Shown piece by piece: positions 16,074 to 23,913 of a stretch of 64,000 nt of DNA. The first letter of the stretch is position 1. The number at the start of each line of letters is the position of its first letter. The position numbers and the translations under genes were made by a program. The stretch comes from Flavobacterium sp. MC2016-06 (GTDB lineage Bacteria; Bacteroidota; Bacteroidia; Flavobacteriales; Flavobacteriaceae): positions 91,729-155,728 of the forward strand of contig NZ_WMID02000013.1 of assembly GCF_009711165.2 (NCBI RefSeq), written 5' to 3'. Under the pieces are notes generated by a model. That model did not search any database and had not been told where the DNA came from. It saw nothing but the letters and a program-made list of their open reading frames with translations.

Positions 16074-18020
16074 CTATTTACTCACTTTATATTTTTCGTT
16101 TGCTGTTGTCATTTCCCAATTATCGGTTCTGAATTGTGATGCTGGAAATTTTTCTTTGTTGTAAAGATTGATTTCAGTATCGTCGTCTGCCCAGCCGTAA
16201 TGTACAGCAACTGGACTTGGAACTTCTGAACTTGAAACTATAATTTTATTGTTTTTGATTGTTGCTTTTGCTGCATGAAATACTTTGTCTGCACCTGCAA
16301 TTTCAAATCCTTTTAACTCATCGCTATTTGGCGATAATAACCCACTGCCTATATTATCGAAAGTCAGGATGATTTCGTTTCCTTTTATTTCTTGAGATTT
16401 ATAGGTTGGCCCGCTGTAAACTTGTTTTTTACCGTACACATTGTTTAAAGCAATTGCTGCTAAACGCAAACCTACGTCTTGTTTGTTGGTTGGGTGAATG
16501 TCTTTTGCGTTTCCGATGTCGGTCGTAACTGCCATTCCGGTGTTTGGCACTTTTAGGGTTTCGGTTTGTGCTTCGCGAAGTTCAGCCCAACGGCTTCCTT
16601 TTTTACTGTTGCCGCCAAACTCATCGAAAGTTGCTAATTGTACAAAGTAGAAAGGAAAATTGCCTTGTTTGAATTTTGTTCTCCAATCTGAAATCATAAG
16701 TGGAAATGCTTTTTTGTATTGATTGGCTCTCCAAACATTGGCTTCGCCTTGATACCATAAAACGCCTTCGAACGCATACGGAACCAACGGATTTACCATT
16801 GCATTGTATAATAATGATGGATAACTGTTTGGTGATAATGATGTTTTTACGACGATTACTTTGAATTTCCAATTTCCGTCAAGCGGCATAATTTTCGAAC
16901 CTATTGTTAGTTTTAAATCTTCTACTTCTCCGTAAATTCCGCCGCCACCGCTGTTGTCTACAATTCTTACGGCAATTACGTTTGTTCCTTCTTTTAAAGC
17001 ATTAGCTGGAACATTATAAATTCTTCTGGCATCGTAAACGGTGTTTCTACCTACTTCAATTCCGTTTACATAAGTAATGTCTTCGTCGTCGATTTTAGCA
17101 AGGCTTAAAACTGCTTTGTTTTTAATGTCTTCGGCTGTAAGAGTAATGGTTTTACGCATCCAGACTATTCCATCTAAATCGCCTAAAGGTTGATTTTCCC
17201 ATAAACTTGGCGTTTTTAATTCTCCCCAAGATTTATCATCAAAAGCTGGTTCTTTGAAGGTGTCTTCGTTTGCGGTTGAAACTTCTGTTCCTTGAATTTT
17301 TTCAACTCTTTCTTTCATTCGTTTGGCGTACAATTTTGAGATCGAATCCATATTCATTACGGGAACATCGGCAATCATGCTTTTGAATTCATCGCTTTTT
17401 TGGAAGGCTTCACGGCTTGTCCAAGTTTCTACATTAGTACCGCCCCAAGAAGTATTAATGATTCCGATTGGAACTTTTAATTCGGCATATAATTTTTTAG
17501 CAAAATAATAGCCGACTGCGGTAAAATTACCAACGGTTTCTTTGCTACTTACTTCCCATTTTCCTGCTTTTAAATCGTCTTTTGGCAAACCGCTTAAATC
17601 TTGCGCTACTCCAAAATGACGAATCATAGGATAATTAGAATCGTTTATTTCGTTCTCAGCATTTTTGGTTTTGAAAACTTGAAATTCCATATTAGATTGT
17701 CCACTGCAAATCCAGACTTCTCCAACTAAAACATTTTTTATAACGATTTTGTTTTTTCCTGAAATGGAAAGTTCAAAAGGACCGCCTGCTTTTTCTGCAT
17801 CTAAATTTACCGTCCATTTTCCGTTTTTATCGGCTTGAATTTTTTTGATTTGTTTGTTAAAATGAATTTCTACTTTTTCATTTGCGTCTGCCCAGCCCCA
17901 AACTGGAATTGGCTTGTTTCTTTGCAGCACCATTCCGTCAGAAAATATCAAAGGCATTCTTACGTTAGCGCTTGTTATTACTGTAAATAGCAGCAAAATA
18001 AAGATTGAATATTTTTTCAT
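16074..18020 (-). CDS. Sialate O-acetylesterase-type SGNH esterase, CE20-like (xyloglucan acetylesterase)
   Basis: This 648-residue exported protein has a signal peptide at 1-18. The SGNH core begins with the catalytic Ser block VWICSGQSNMEF (about 105) and ends with the Asp/His block KDIHPTNKQDVG (about 510). Also present are GIINTSWGGTNVETW (about 190) and LWYQGEANVW (about 420). A GH2-like jelly-roll insert (about 260-375: DDKSWGELKTPSLWENQPLGDLDGIVWMRK) splits the core, as in family CE20, whose characterised Xanthomonas member removes acetyl groups from xyloglucan. In this locus it would clear O-acetyl groups that block the galactosidase and fucosidase. The CE20 assignment is inferred from layout and context. 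Confidence 0.8.
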   Translation of the reverse strand: MKKYSIFILLLFTVITSANVRMPLIFSDGMVLQRNKPIPVWGWADANEKVEIHFNKQIKKIQADKNGKWTVNLDAEKAGGPFELSISGKNKIVIKNVLVGEVWICSGQSNMEFQVFKTKNAENEINDSNYPMIRHFGVAQDLSGLPKDDLKAGKWEVSSKETVGNFTAVGYYFAKKLYAELKVPIGIINTSWGGTNVETWTSREAFQKSDEFKSMIADVPVMNMDSISKLYAKRMKERVEKIQGTEVSTANEDTFKEPAFDDKSWGELKTPSLWENQPLGDLDGIVWMRKTITLTAEDIKNKAVLSLAKIDDEDITYVNGIEVGRNTVYDARRIYNVPANALKEGTNVIAVRIVDNSGGGGIYGEVEDLKLTIGSKIMPLDGNWKFKVIVVKTSLSPNSYPSLLYNAMVNPLVPYAFEGVLWYQGEANVWRANQYKKAFPLMISDWRTKFKQGNFPFYFVQLATFDEFGGNSKKGSRWAELREAQTETLKVPNTGMAVTTDIGNAKDIHPTNKQDVGLRLAAIALNNVYGKKQVYSGPTYKSQEIKGNEIILTFDNIGSGLLSPNSDELKGFEIAGADKVFHAAKATIKNNKIIVSSSEVPSPVAVHYGWADDDTEINLYNKEKFPASQFRTDNWEMTTANEKYKVSK

Positions 18021-18042
18021 TTTTTCTTGATTTAAATTTTTT

Positions 18043-18121
18043 AAACCATATAAGTGATATAAGTAAAATTAAGTATTTTTTAATTTAAAACTTAAATTCC
18101 CTTATATCACTTATGTGGTTT
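18043..18121. repeat. Long palindrome, ACCATATAAGTGATATAAG type, copy A
   Basis: The 21-base arms at 18043-18063 and 18101-18121 differ at one position (a G-U pair in RNA) and enclose a 37-base AT-rich loop. The element fills the gap between the GH5 and esterase genes. A second copy lies on the other side of the GH5 gene (19696-19813). Confidence 0.85.
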
Positions 18122-18133
18122 ATATCTGTTTTT

Positions 18134-19642
18134 TTATTGTAATCCTTCTATTAAAGCATTTAAAGCTTGTGTATCGAAAACTGAATTATCACTTCTTTTA
18201 AAGATTCCGAAACCATTATCTCCAAGGCTTCCTTCGTCCCAATAAAAAGGTAATAATCCATTTGCTTTGGCTTGTTTTACAACTGTCTTTAAATAATATG
18301 CTCTTGAATTTAAGTGTAAAGTTAAAGCATCACCAGTTAATGTTGTCCTGCGGATTGCTCCAAATTCTCCTAACAAAACTGGAATTCCTTTGTCTACAAA
18401 CTGAGTTTTCATTAATTTGAAGTTCTTTTCTAGATCCGATTCTTCTCCCCAAGTTGCATTACGATCTGGATCTGTTGTTGAATGAAATCCTGTTCCCCAA
18501 TAATAGAACATTTTTCCCCAAGTTTCGTCTTTGGTTAAACCTGCAAAATTCCAAGGTGCGTAATAGTGAACTTCTACCATCATTCGGCTTGCTGCTTTAT
18601 CAGTTGGTAAAGTCAGCATCAATTTATTTGTTTTTTCGATGTCTGTAGCCGGTCCTTGAACAACTAATATACGATAAGCATTTTTTCCTCCTGTTGAACG
18701 AACAGCATCTATAAAGGTTTGGTGATAAGAAGTTAAAACTGCCATTTGTGTAGCATCATCTACATTTGGCTCGTTGGCGCTGGCAAAAAGTAAATGTTCG
18801 TCAAATCCACGTAAGTGTGTTGCGATTTGTTCCCAAAAAGCTTTTTGTTTGGCATTGTTTTCAGCCTTTTTTGCTTCGGTGATGTTGTTTTCCAGCCATC
18901 CGCCATCCCAGTGAATGTTTACTACAACATACATATCATTGTCTACACAATATTGTACCACTTCTTTTACTCTATCTAACCATTCGGTTTTGATTTGAGC
19001 AGTTGTTGTATTAGCCAAATATTGATTCCAAGAACATGGAATTCTAATAGCATTGAATCCATTTGCTTTTACAGCGTCTATTAATGCTTTTGTAACTTTT
19101 GGATTTCCCCAAGCGCTTTCTCCACCTGTTGCTTCTAATGTGTTTCCGATATTCCAGCCTAATTTTATTTTCGCTGCTAATTGCACAGCTGTACTTCCCA
19201 TTCCGGTAGCGTCTGCTGCAAGTGGATTGGTATTGTAACTTGGAAATAAACCGACTGTTTCTGTAATTCCAACTTGAGAAACTGCAATTTGTACAGATGC
19301 GGTTTCATTTGAAGATAATGTTATAACGGCTGTTCTAGCTTGCGTTGTAGTGTTGGCTGAGGCTGTTACTTTGACAATTATTTCTCCCGAAGTTCCTGCA
19401 GCTTGGCTGATTTTTGCCCAGCTTGCATCTGAACTGCTCAATGTCCAAGCGGTAACGTTTGTTTTTATAGTAACGTCTGCAGCACTTTCTTTACTCTCAA
19501 AATCTATTTTGCTTGTATTTACAGTCAGTGTTTTTGCAACGGTTTTTTCGGCTGTGTCTTTGTCTGAACTACAGGCAAAAACGCCTCCAAAAAAGATAAA
19601 AAATACAGCTGTAATTAGGTAATCTTTTATTGATCTTTCCAT
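18134..19642 (-). CDS. BACON-GH5 endo-glucanase lipoprotein, probable endo-xyloglucanase (GH5_4-like)
   Basis: The ATG at 19642 opens a lipoprotein signal with Cys24 followed by SSDKD, so the 502-residue enzyme is probably anchored at the cell surface. The frame is open 36 codons upstream but without a signal. Residues about 35-125 form a BACON domain (LTVNTSKIDFESKESAADVTI). The GH5 barrel follows (KIKLGWNIGNTLEATGGE near 160, FNAIRIPCSW near 195) with the acid/base Glu in SANEPNVDD and the nucleophile Glu in VLLGEFGAIRR. BACON-GH5_4 lipoproteins are the surface endo-xyloglucanases of known xyloglucan loci, where they start the cutting of the polymer. The subfamily is inferred from context and motif style. 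Confidence 0.88.
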   Translation of the reverse strand: MERSIKDYLITAVFFIFFGGVFACSSDKDTAEKTVAKTLTVNTSKIDFESKESAADVTIKTNVTAWTLSSSDASWAKISQAAGTSGEIIVKVTASANTTTQARTAVITLSSNETASVQIAVSQVGITETVGLFPSYNTNPLAADATGMGSTAVQLAAKIKLGWNIGNTLEATGGESAWGNPKVTKALIDAVKANGFNAIRIPCSWNQYLANTTTAQIKTEWLDRVKEVVQYCVDNDMYVVVNIHWDGGWLENNITEAKKAENNAKQKAFWEQIATHLRGFDEHLLFASANEPNVDDATQMAVLTSYHQTFIDAVRSTGGKNAYRILVVQGPATDIEKTNKLMLTLPTDKAASRMMVEVHYYAPWNFAGLTKDETWGKMFYYWGTGFHSTTDPDRNATWGEESDLEKNFKLMKTQFVDKGIPVLLGEFGAIRRTTLTGDALTLHLNSRAYYLKTVVKQAKANGLLPFYWDEGSLGDNGFGIFKRSDNSVFDTQALNALIEGLQ

Positions 19643-19695
19643 TATTATTGTTTTTTTAATCGCAAAGGGCGCTATAGTAATACCTCTAAAAAATA

Positions 19696-19813
19696 ACCAT
19701 ATAAGTGATGTAAGTCTATTTATGCTAAATTTAAACTCCTTTACTCGCAAAGGTGCGAAAACGCAAAGCTTAAAGAATGAAAATTTTAAATGAACTTATA
19801 TTACTTATATGGT
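19696..19813. repeat. Long palindrome, ACCATATAAGTGATATAAG type, copy B
   Basis: The arms at 19696-19714 and 19795-19813 match with two differences and belong to the same family as 18043-18121. The loop holds a second smaller inverted stretch (CTCGCAAAGG, GCGAAAACGC). It lies between the GH3 and GH5 genes. Confidence 0.75.
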
Positions 19814-19838
19814 CCAAAAACGCCCCCAACGCGTTCTT

Positions 19839-22082
19839 TTATTTTATGGTAACAACGATTTCTTTTTTGATGTCTCTTGAAGAGTTTCCTAATTTCAAGG
19901 TGTATTTTCCTGGCTCAACAGTCCATTTTTTGGCAGCTACATCATAATACGCCAATTCTTTTACTGGAACTTTGATGGTTACTGTGTTTAAACTTCCTGC
20001 TTTAACAGCTGTTTTTTGGAATCCTTTTAGTTCTTGCGCTGCACGTGTGATTTTAGAATCAGATTTTGAAGCATATAATTGTACTACTTCTTTTCCGTCT
20101 ACTTTTCCTGTGTTTTTAACGTCAACCGAAACTTCTATAACATCTGTTAAGGCATAAGACGTTTTATCGCTTTTTGCATTATCAAAAGCAAAAGTGGTAT
20201 ACGATAATCCGAATCCAAATGGATATAACGGCGCGATATTTTTAGTGTCAAACCAACGGTATCCTATTAAAATTCCTTCAGCATAGTTTACGGTTTTTCC
20301 GCCTGGGAAACTGTTTGTTGCATGTGCTGGAGAATCCATAATGTTTTTAGGCATTGTCCAAGGTAATTTTCCTGATGGATTTACTTTTCCTAATAATACA
20401 TCTGCTAAAGCGTTTCCGCCTTCTGAACCATTAAACCAACTCCAAACTAGTGCTGAAGTTTTTTGGCTTACGGCATTAATATCAAAAGGAGCTCCAGCAA
20501 TCATTACTACAATGGTTTTTGGATTTGCTTCTAATACTTTTTTGATTAATTCTTCTTGTCCGAATGGTAAGTGTAAATCTCTACGGTCTGAAGATTCAGT
20601 TTCGTAATCACGATTTGATCCTGCAAAAATAATCGCTACATCCGATTTTTTAGCTGCTTCTACTGCTTCTTGAACTTTTGCTGGATCTAACTGATCTATT
20701 GTAACTGGACCGTTTGACGTAATGTTTCCTAAGTTTCCTTTATTTTTCTCGTCGTAACGCTCTAAATATCCTTCGGCATAATTGATTTTGATGGATGCTG
20801 GAAGTCTATTTTTTAAACCTTCTAATGGTGTAATTTCTCTTTTGGTTTTTACTCCTGCTCCAAAACCGCGTAATGCATTTTGTTTTACTGCATTGTTACC
20901 AATTACGGCAATAGATTTTACGCCGTCTAGTTTTAATGGTAATGCGTTGTTCTCATTTTTCAATAAAACGATATCTTCTGCTGCAATTTTATAAGCGTCT
21001 TGGTAATGTGCTTCTGTAGCAATGCTTCCTTTTGCACGATCTTTACTTTCGCTTCCCATTGCTTTTACTTGAAACAACATGCGTAAAATTCTTTTTACAT
21101 GTAAGTTGATTTCAGTTTCTGATACTTCTCCAGATTTTACGGCTGCAATTAATTTATCGGCTAAGAAAAATTCGTTGAATGGTTTTGGAGTTCCCATTTC
21201 AATATCTAAACCATTTTTTAAAGTTTTTGCTGTTGAATGCACTGCTGCCCAATCTGATACTACTACACCTTTAAATCCCCATTCGTCACGAAGGATTTTA
21301 TTCAGCATATAATCATTTTCACATAAATATTCGCCTCTAAATTTATTGTAAGCGCCCATTATAGCATACGATTTTGCTTCTTTTATGGCTGCTTCAAATG
21401 CTGGCAGGTAAATTTCACGAAGGGTACGCTCGTCAATTTGTACATCGACAAAATCACGATTGGTTTCTTGGTTATTGGCTGCGAAATGTTTTACGCAGGC
21501 CATTACGTCTTTTTCTTGTAAACCAACAATTAAAGGCACTGCTATTTTTTTATTCAAAAACGGATCTTCAGACATGTATTCATAGGTTCTTCCGCCAAGT
21601 GGTGTTCTTACCATATTAATAGCTGGCGAAAGCAGCATGTCTTTATCTCTTGCGCGCAATTCTTCTCCTAAACTGTTTCCGAATGTATGTGCCATTTCTG
21701 TGTTCCAAGTAGCGGCTAGACCGCCTCCTGCAGGATAATAAGTTGCAAAATCGTTAGTTAATCCTGCTGGTGCCCAATTGTCGCGAGAAATTTCTTCACG
21801 AACTCCTAATGGTCCATCGGCCATTTTTAATTCTGGAATTCCCAAACGTTTTACACCGCCGTTACTAAACATACTGTTTCCGTGCAGCATTCCGATTTTT
21901 TCCTCAATTGTCATTTCGGCAATCAGTTTGTCTATTTCTGCATCGTGTTCTGTTCCGATTTCTTTTCCTTGATACTCTTCTGTCTGAGCCGATTCGGTGC
22001 TTGAACTTTGTGCGTCGTTTTTACAAGATGCAAAAAACGCAAATGCTACAGCTGCCGAAAGGTATGTCATTTTGTTTTTCAT
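19839..22082 (-). CDS. Glycoside hydrolase family 3 lipoprotein, probable beta-glucosidase
   Basis: This 747-residue protein has a lipoprotein signal (Cys20). The GH3 barrel runs to about residue 350 with the nucleophile Asp in FKGVVVSDWAAVHS (about 278). The second domain has the acid/base Glu region YETESSDRRDLHLP (about 498). A C-terminal fibronectin III-like domain follows (GFGLSYTTFAFDNAK onward, about 650-745). GH3 enzymes release beta-linked glucose (or xylose) from non-reducing ends. Here it would degrade the cello-oligosaccharide backbone left after side-chain removal. The post-Cys sequence KNDAQSS is less acidic than that of the GH5, so a periplasmic site is more likely. Confidence 0.92.
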   Translation of the reverse strand: MKNKMTYLSAAVAFAFFASCKNDAQSSSTESAQTEEYQGKEIGTEHDAEIDKLIAEMTIEEKIGMLHGNSMFSNGGVKRLGIPELKMADGPLGVREEISRDNWAPAGLTNDFATYYPAGGGLAATWNTEMAHTFGNSLGEELRARDKDMLLSPAINMVRTPLGGRTYEYMSEDPFLNKKIAVPLIVGLQEKDVMACVKHFAANNQETNRDFVDVQIDERTLREIYLPAFEAAIKEAKSYAIMGAYNKFRGEYLCENDYMLNKILRDEWGFKGVVVSDWAAVHSTAKTLKNGLDIEMGTPKPFNEFFLADKLIAAVKSGEVSETEINLHVKRILRMLFQVKAMGSESKDRAKGSIATEAHYQDAYKIAAEDIVLLKNENNALPLKLDGVKSIAVIGNNAVKQNALRGFGAGVKTKREITPLEGLKNRLPASIKINYAEGYLERYDEKNKGNLGNITSNGPVTIDQLDPAKVQEAVEAAKKSDVAIIFAGSNRDYETESSDRRDLHLPFGQEELIKKVLEANPKTIVVMIAGAPFDINAVSQKTSALVWSWFNGSEGGNALADVLLGKVNPSGKLPWTMPKNIMDSPAHATNSFPGGKTVNYAEGILIGYRWFDTKNIAPLYPFGFGLSYTTFAFDNAKSDKTSYALTDVIEVSVDVKNTGKVDGKEVVQLYASKSDSKITRAAQELKGFQKTAVKAGSLNTVTIKVPVKELAYYDVAAKKWTVEPGKYTLKLGNSSRDIKKEIVVTIK

Positions 22083-22184
22083 GGTTAGATAGTTAGATTT
22101 TTAGAACTCCAGATTAATATCCTCACAGAAACCTTTTATTCTTTTATTAATATTTATTTTATCGTTTTTATTTATTTCTAAATG

Positions 22185-23765
22185 TTATTGCTTCACAAAA
22201 TTGAGCATTACAACATCATTCTCGTTTATTTTAATTTCTCTGCTAAACGTTCCTTTGGTATCCACTGTAATTTTTTCTACTGCAATTGGAGCGCCGCTGT
22301 TTTTTGTTTTAATTGAATCGACTTGTTGCTTTGTTAACTGACTTGGTTTATTAAAAGCCAGATAATCGGCGTAAGCGTCATTTACTTTATAGCCTACTTT
22401 GTATATTTCCAGCACATATTTTCCTTTTTGTAATCCGTCTACTTCAATTTTCACTTTTCCTTTTTCTTTTGATGGTAAATCCTGAATATAATAGGTTTGA
22501 TTCCATACTTTATCGCCCGGATGTGTATTGGTAAAATCCCAAAATAATAATTGAACATCTCCTTGTGAGTTCTTGCAAGCCCATGAAGAAGTGTCTTTGT
22601 TTTGAAGTTCTGTTGCTCCTAATTTATTCAATAATGAATAAGAAAAATAAGCTGGCTTTTTAATTCCCTGCGTATTCAGCAATCCAAAACCTCCGTGAAA
22701 AGGTGTAAATCTTGGTCCTGCTTCTTCAAATATGTCTGTAAAAACCCAATATGACATTGAGTTTGCTGCATTTCCTGTTTGTTTTAATTTTTGAAGAATA
22801 TATGCTGCTGAATGATAACTGTCGTGAATTGGATCTGAAGGTGTATACGACGAACTCCATTCTGTATAATGCAATTCTAGTTTTGGCATAGCCGAATTTG
22901 TAATCTGCTTACGCGAATTGATAACATCGCCGCTAATACTTGATTCGTCTTTGCTTAGAACTGTTCCTGAAGTCCCGAATTCATCTAAATATCCTTGATT
23001 TACTCCGTAAGTATGTGTTGAAATAAAATCTAATGGAATATTGTTTTTACTGCAAAATTCAATTGTTTCAGGAACCCAGCCTGCACCTGCAGTTGCGGGT
23101 CCGCCAACTTTATACGCTGGGTTTACACTTTTAATGCCGCGCGCCGCATATTCATATAATTTAAAATAGTCTGCCTGCGTACCTGTCCAAAAACCGGGTG
23201 TAAGATTAGGTTCGTTCCACACTTCAAAATACCATGTTTTAACTTCTTCTGCTCCGTAACGTTCTGTAAAATGTGCCGTTAAATTGCGAATTAAGTCTTC
23301 CCATTTTTTATAGTCTTTTGGGGGCGTAACATTTCCTTTCCACCAAAAAATAGTTTGATTACCGCTGGCAAGTGCTGACGGCATAAATCCTAATTCTACA
23401 AAAGGTTTCATTTTTATACTGATAAGAAAATCATACAAGGCGTCTATGTATTGGTAATTGTATTCTGGATTTCCTTTTGAGTCTTCTCTGTAAACAGCCA
23501 TGTCATCAGACAATAAACCGTGCATTCTAATGTATTTAAAATCACATTCTTTTTTGGTTATCGCCAATTGTTGCTGCCAATCGGCTCGCAGACCTTCATT
23601 GGCTCTTCCTGCTCCAACACATTCTTTAAACATGGTGTTGAAATTCCCTGCAGTTTTATTATAATCTACTTTTATAATTCTATTTTCAACATTGTTATTT
23701 TGTCCAAACAAAAAACTATTGAATAGAAGTAATGATATATATAGTATTACTGTATTATGTTTCAT
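22185..23765 (-). CDS. Glycoside hydrolase family 39, beta-xylosidase-like
   Basis: This 526-residue exported protein has a signal peptide to about residue 21 (LFGQ). The clan GH-A barrel has the acid/base Glu in YFEVWNEPNLTPGFW (about 180) and the nucleophile Glu in LELHYTEWSSSYTPSDP (about 300). These are the two strongest GH39 signatures, as is DFKYIRMHGLLSDDM (about 75). The C-terminal part is a beta-sandwich. GH39 is best known for beta-xylosidases and alpha-L-iduronidases, with some arabinosidases. Xyloglucan xylose is alpha-linked, so the target here is unclear: possibly an arabinosyl or beta-xylosyl decoration, or co-occurring xylan fragments. Confidence 0.85.
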   Translation of the reverse strand: MKHNTVILYISLLLFNSFLFGQNNNVENRIIKVDYNKTAGNFNTMFKECVGAGRANEGLRADWQQQLAITKKECDFKYIRMHGLLSDDMAVYREDSKGNPEYNYQYIDALYDFLISIKMKPFVELGFMPSALASGNQTIFWWKGNVTPPKDYKKWEDLIRNLTAHFTERYGAEEVKTWYFEVWNEPNLTPGFWTGTQADYFKLYEYAARGIKSVNPAYKVGGPATAGAGWVPETIEFCSKNNIPLDFISTHTYGVNQGYLDEFGTSGTVLSKDESSISGDVINSRKQITNSAMPKLELHYTEWSSSYTPSDPIHDSYHSAAYILQKLKQTGNAANSMSYWVFTDIFEEAGPRFTPFHGGFGLLNTQGIKKPAYFSYSLLNKLGATELQNKDTSSWACKNSQGDVQLLFWDFTNTHPGDKVWNQTYYIQDLPSKEKGKVKIEVDGLQKGKYVLEIYKVGYKVNDAYADYLAFNKPSQLTKQQVDSIKTKNSGAPIAVEKITVDTKGTFSREIKINENDVVMLNFVKQ

Positions 23766-23797
23766 CTGGAAATATTCTTGATAATTGATAATAGATA

Positions 23798-23893
23798 CCT
23801 AACAGATTTTGGAAACCTTTTAGGATATTTTGATTATAATTTTTTAATTTCATTTAAGTAAACCCGACAGTTTTTTTGAAAACCTATCGGGTT
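23798..23893. repeat. Two palindromes in the GH97-GH39 gap
   Basis: A degenerate CCTAACAGATTTTGG...TTTTAGG hairpin (23798-23824) is followed by AACCCGACAG...CTATCGGGTT (23861-23893). They are relatives of the elements at 15758 and 12839. Both carry arm mutations, so they look older than those copies. Confidence 0.65.
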
Positions 23894-23913
23894 TGACTAA
23901 CTACTAACTTAAC

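Noticed and set aside
20341..22096. Plus-strand reading frames opposite the GH3 gene
   Set aside because: They are shadows of the coding strand and have no family-like sequence.
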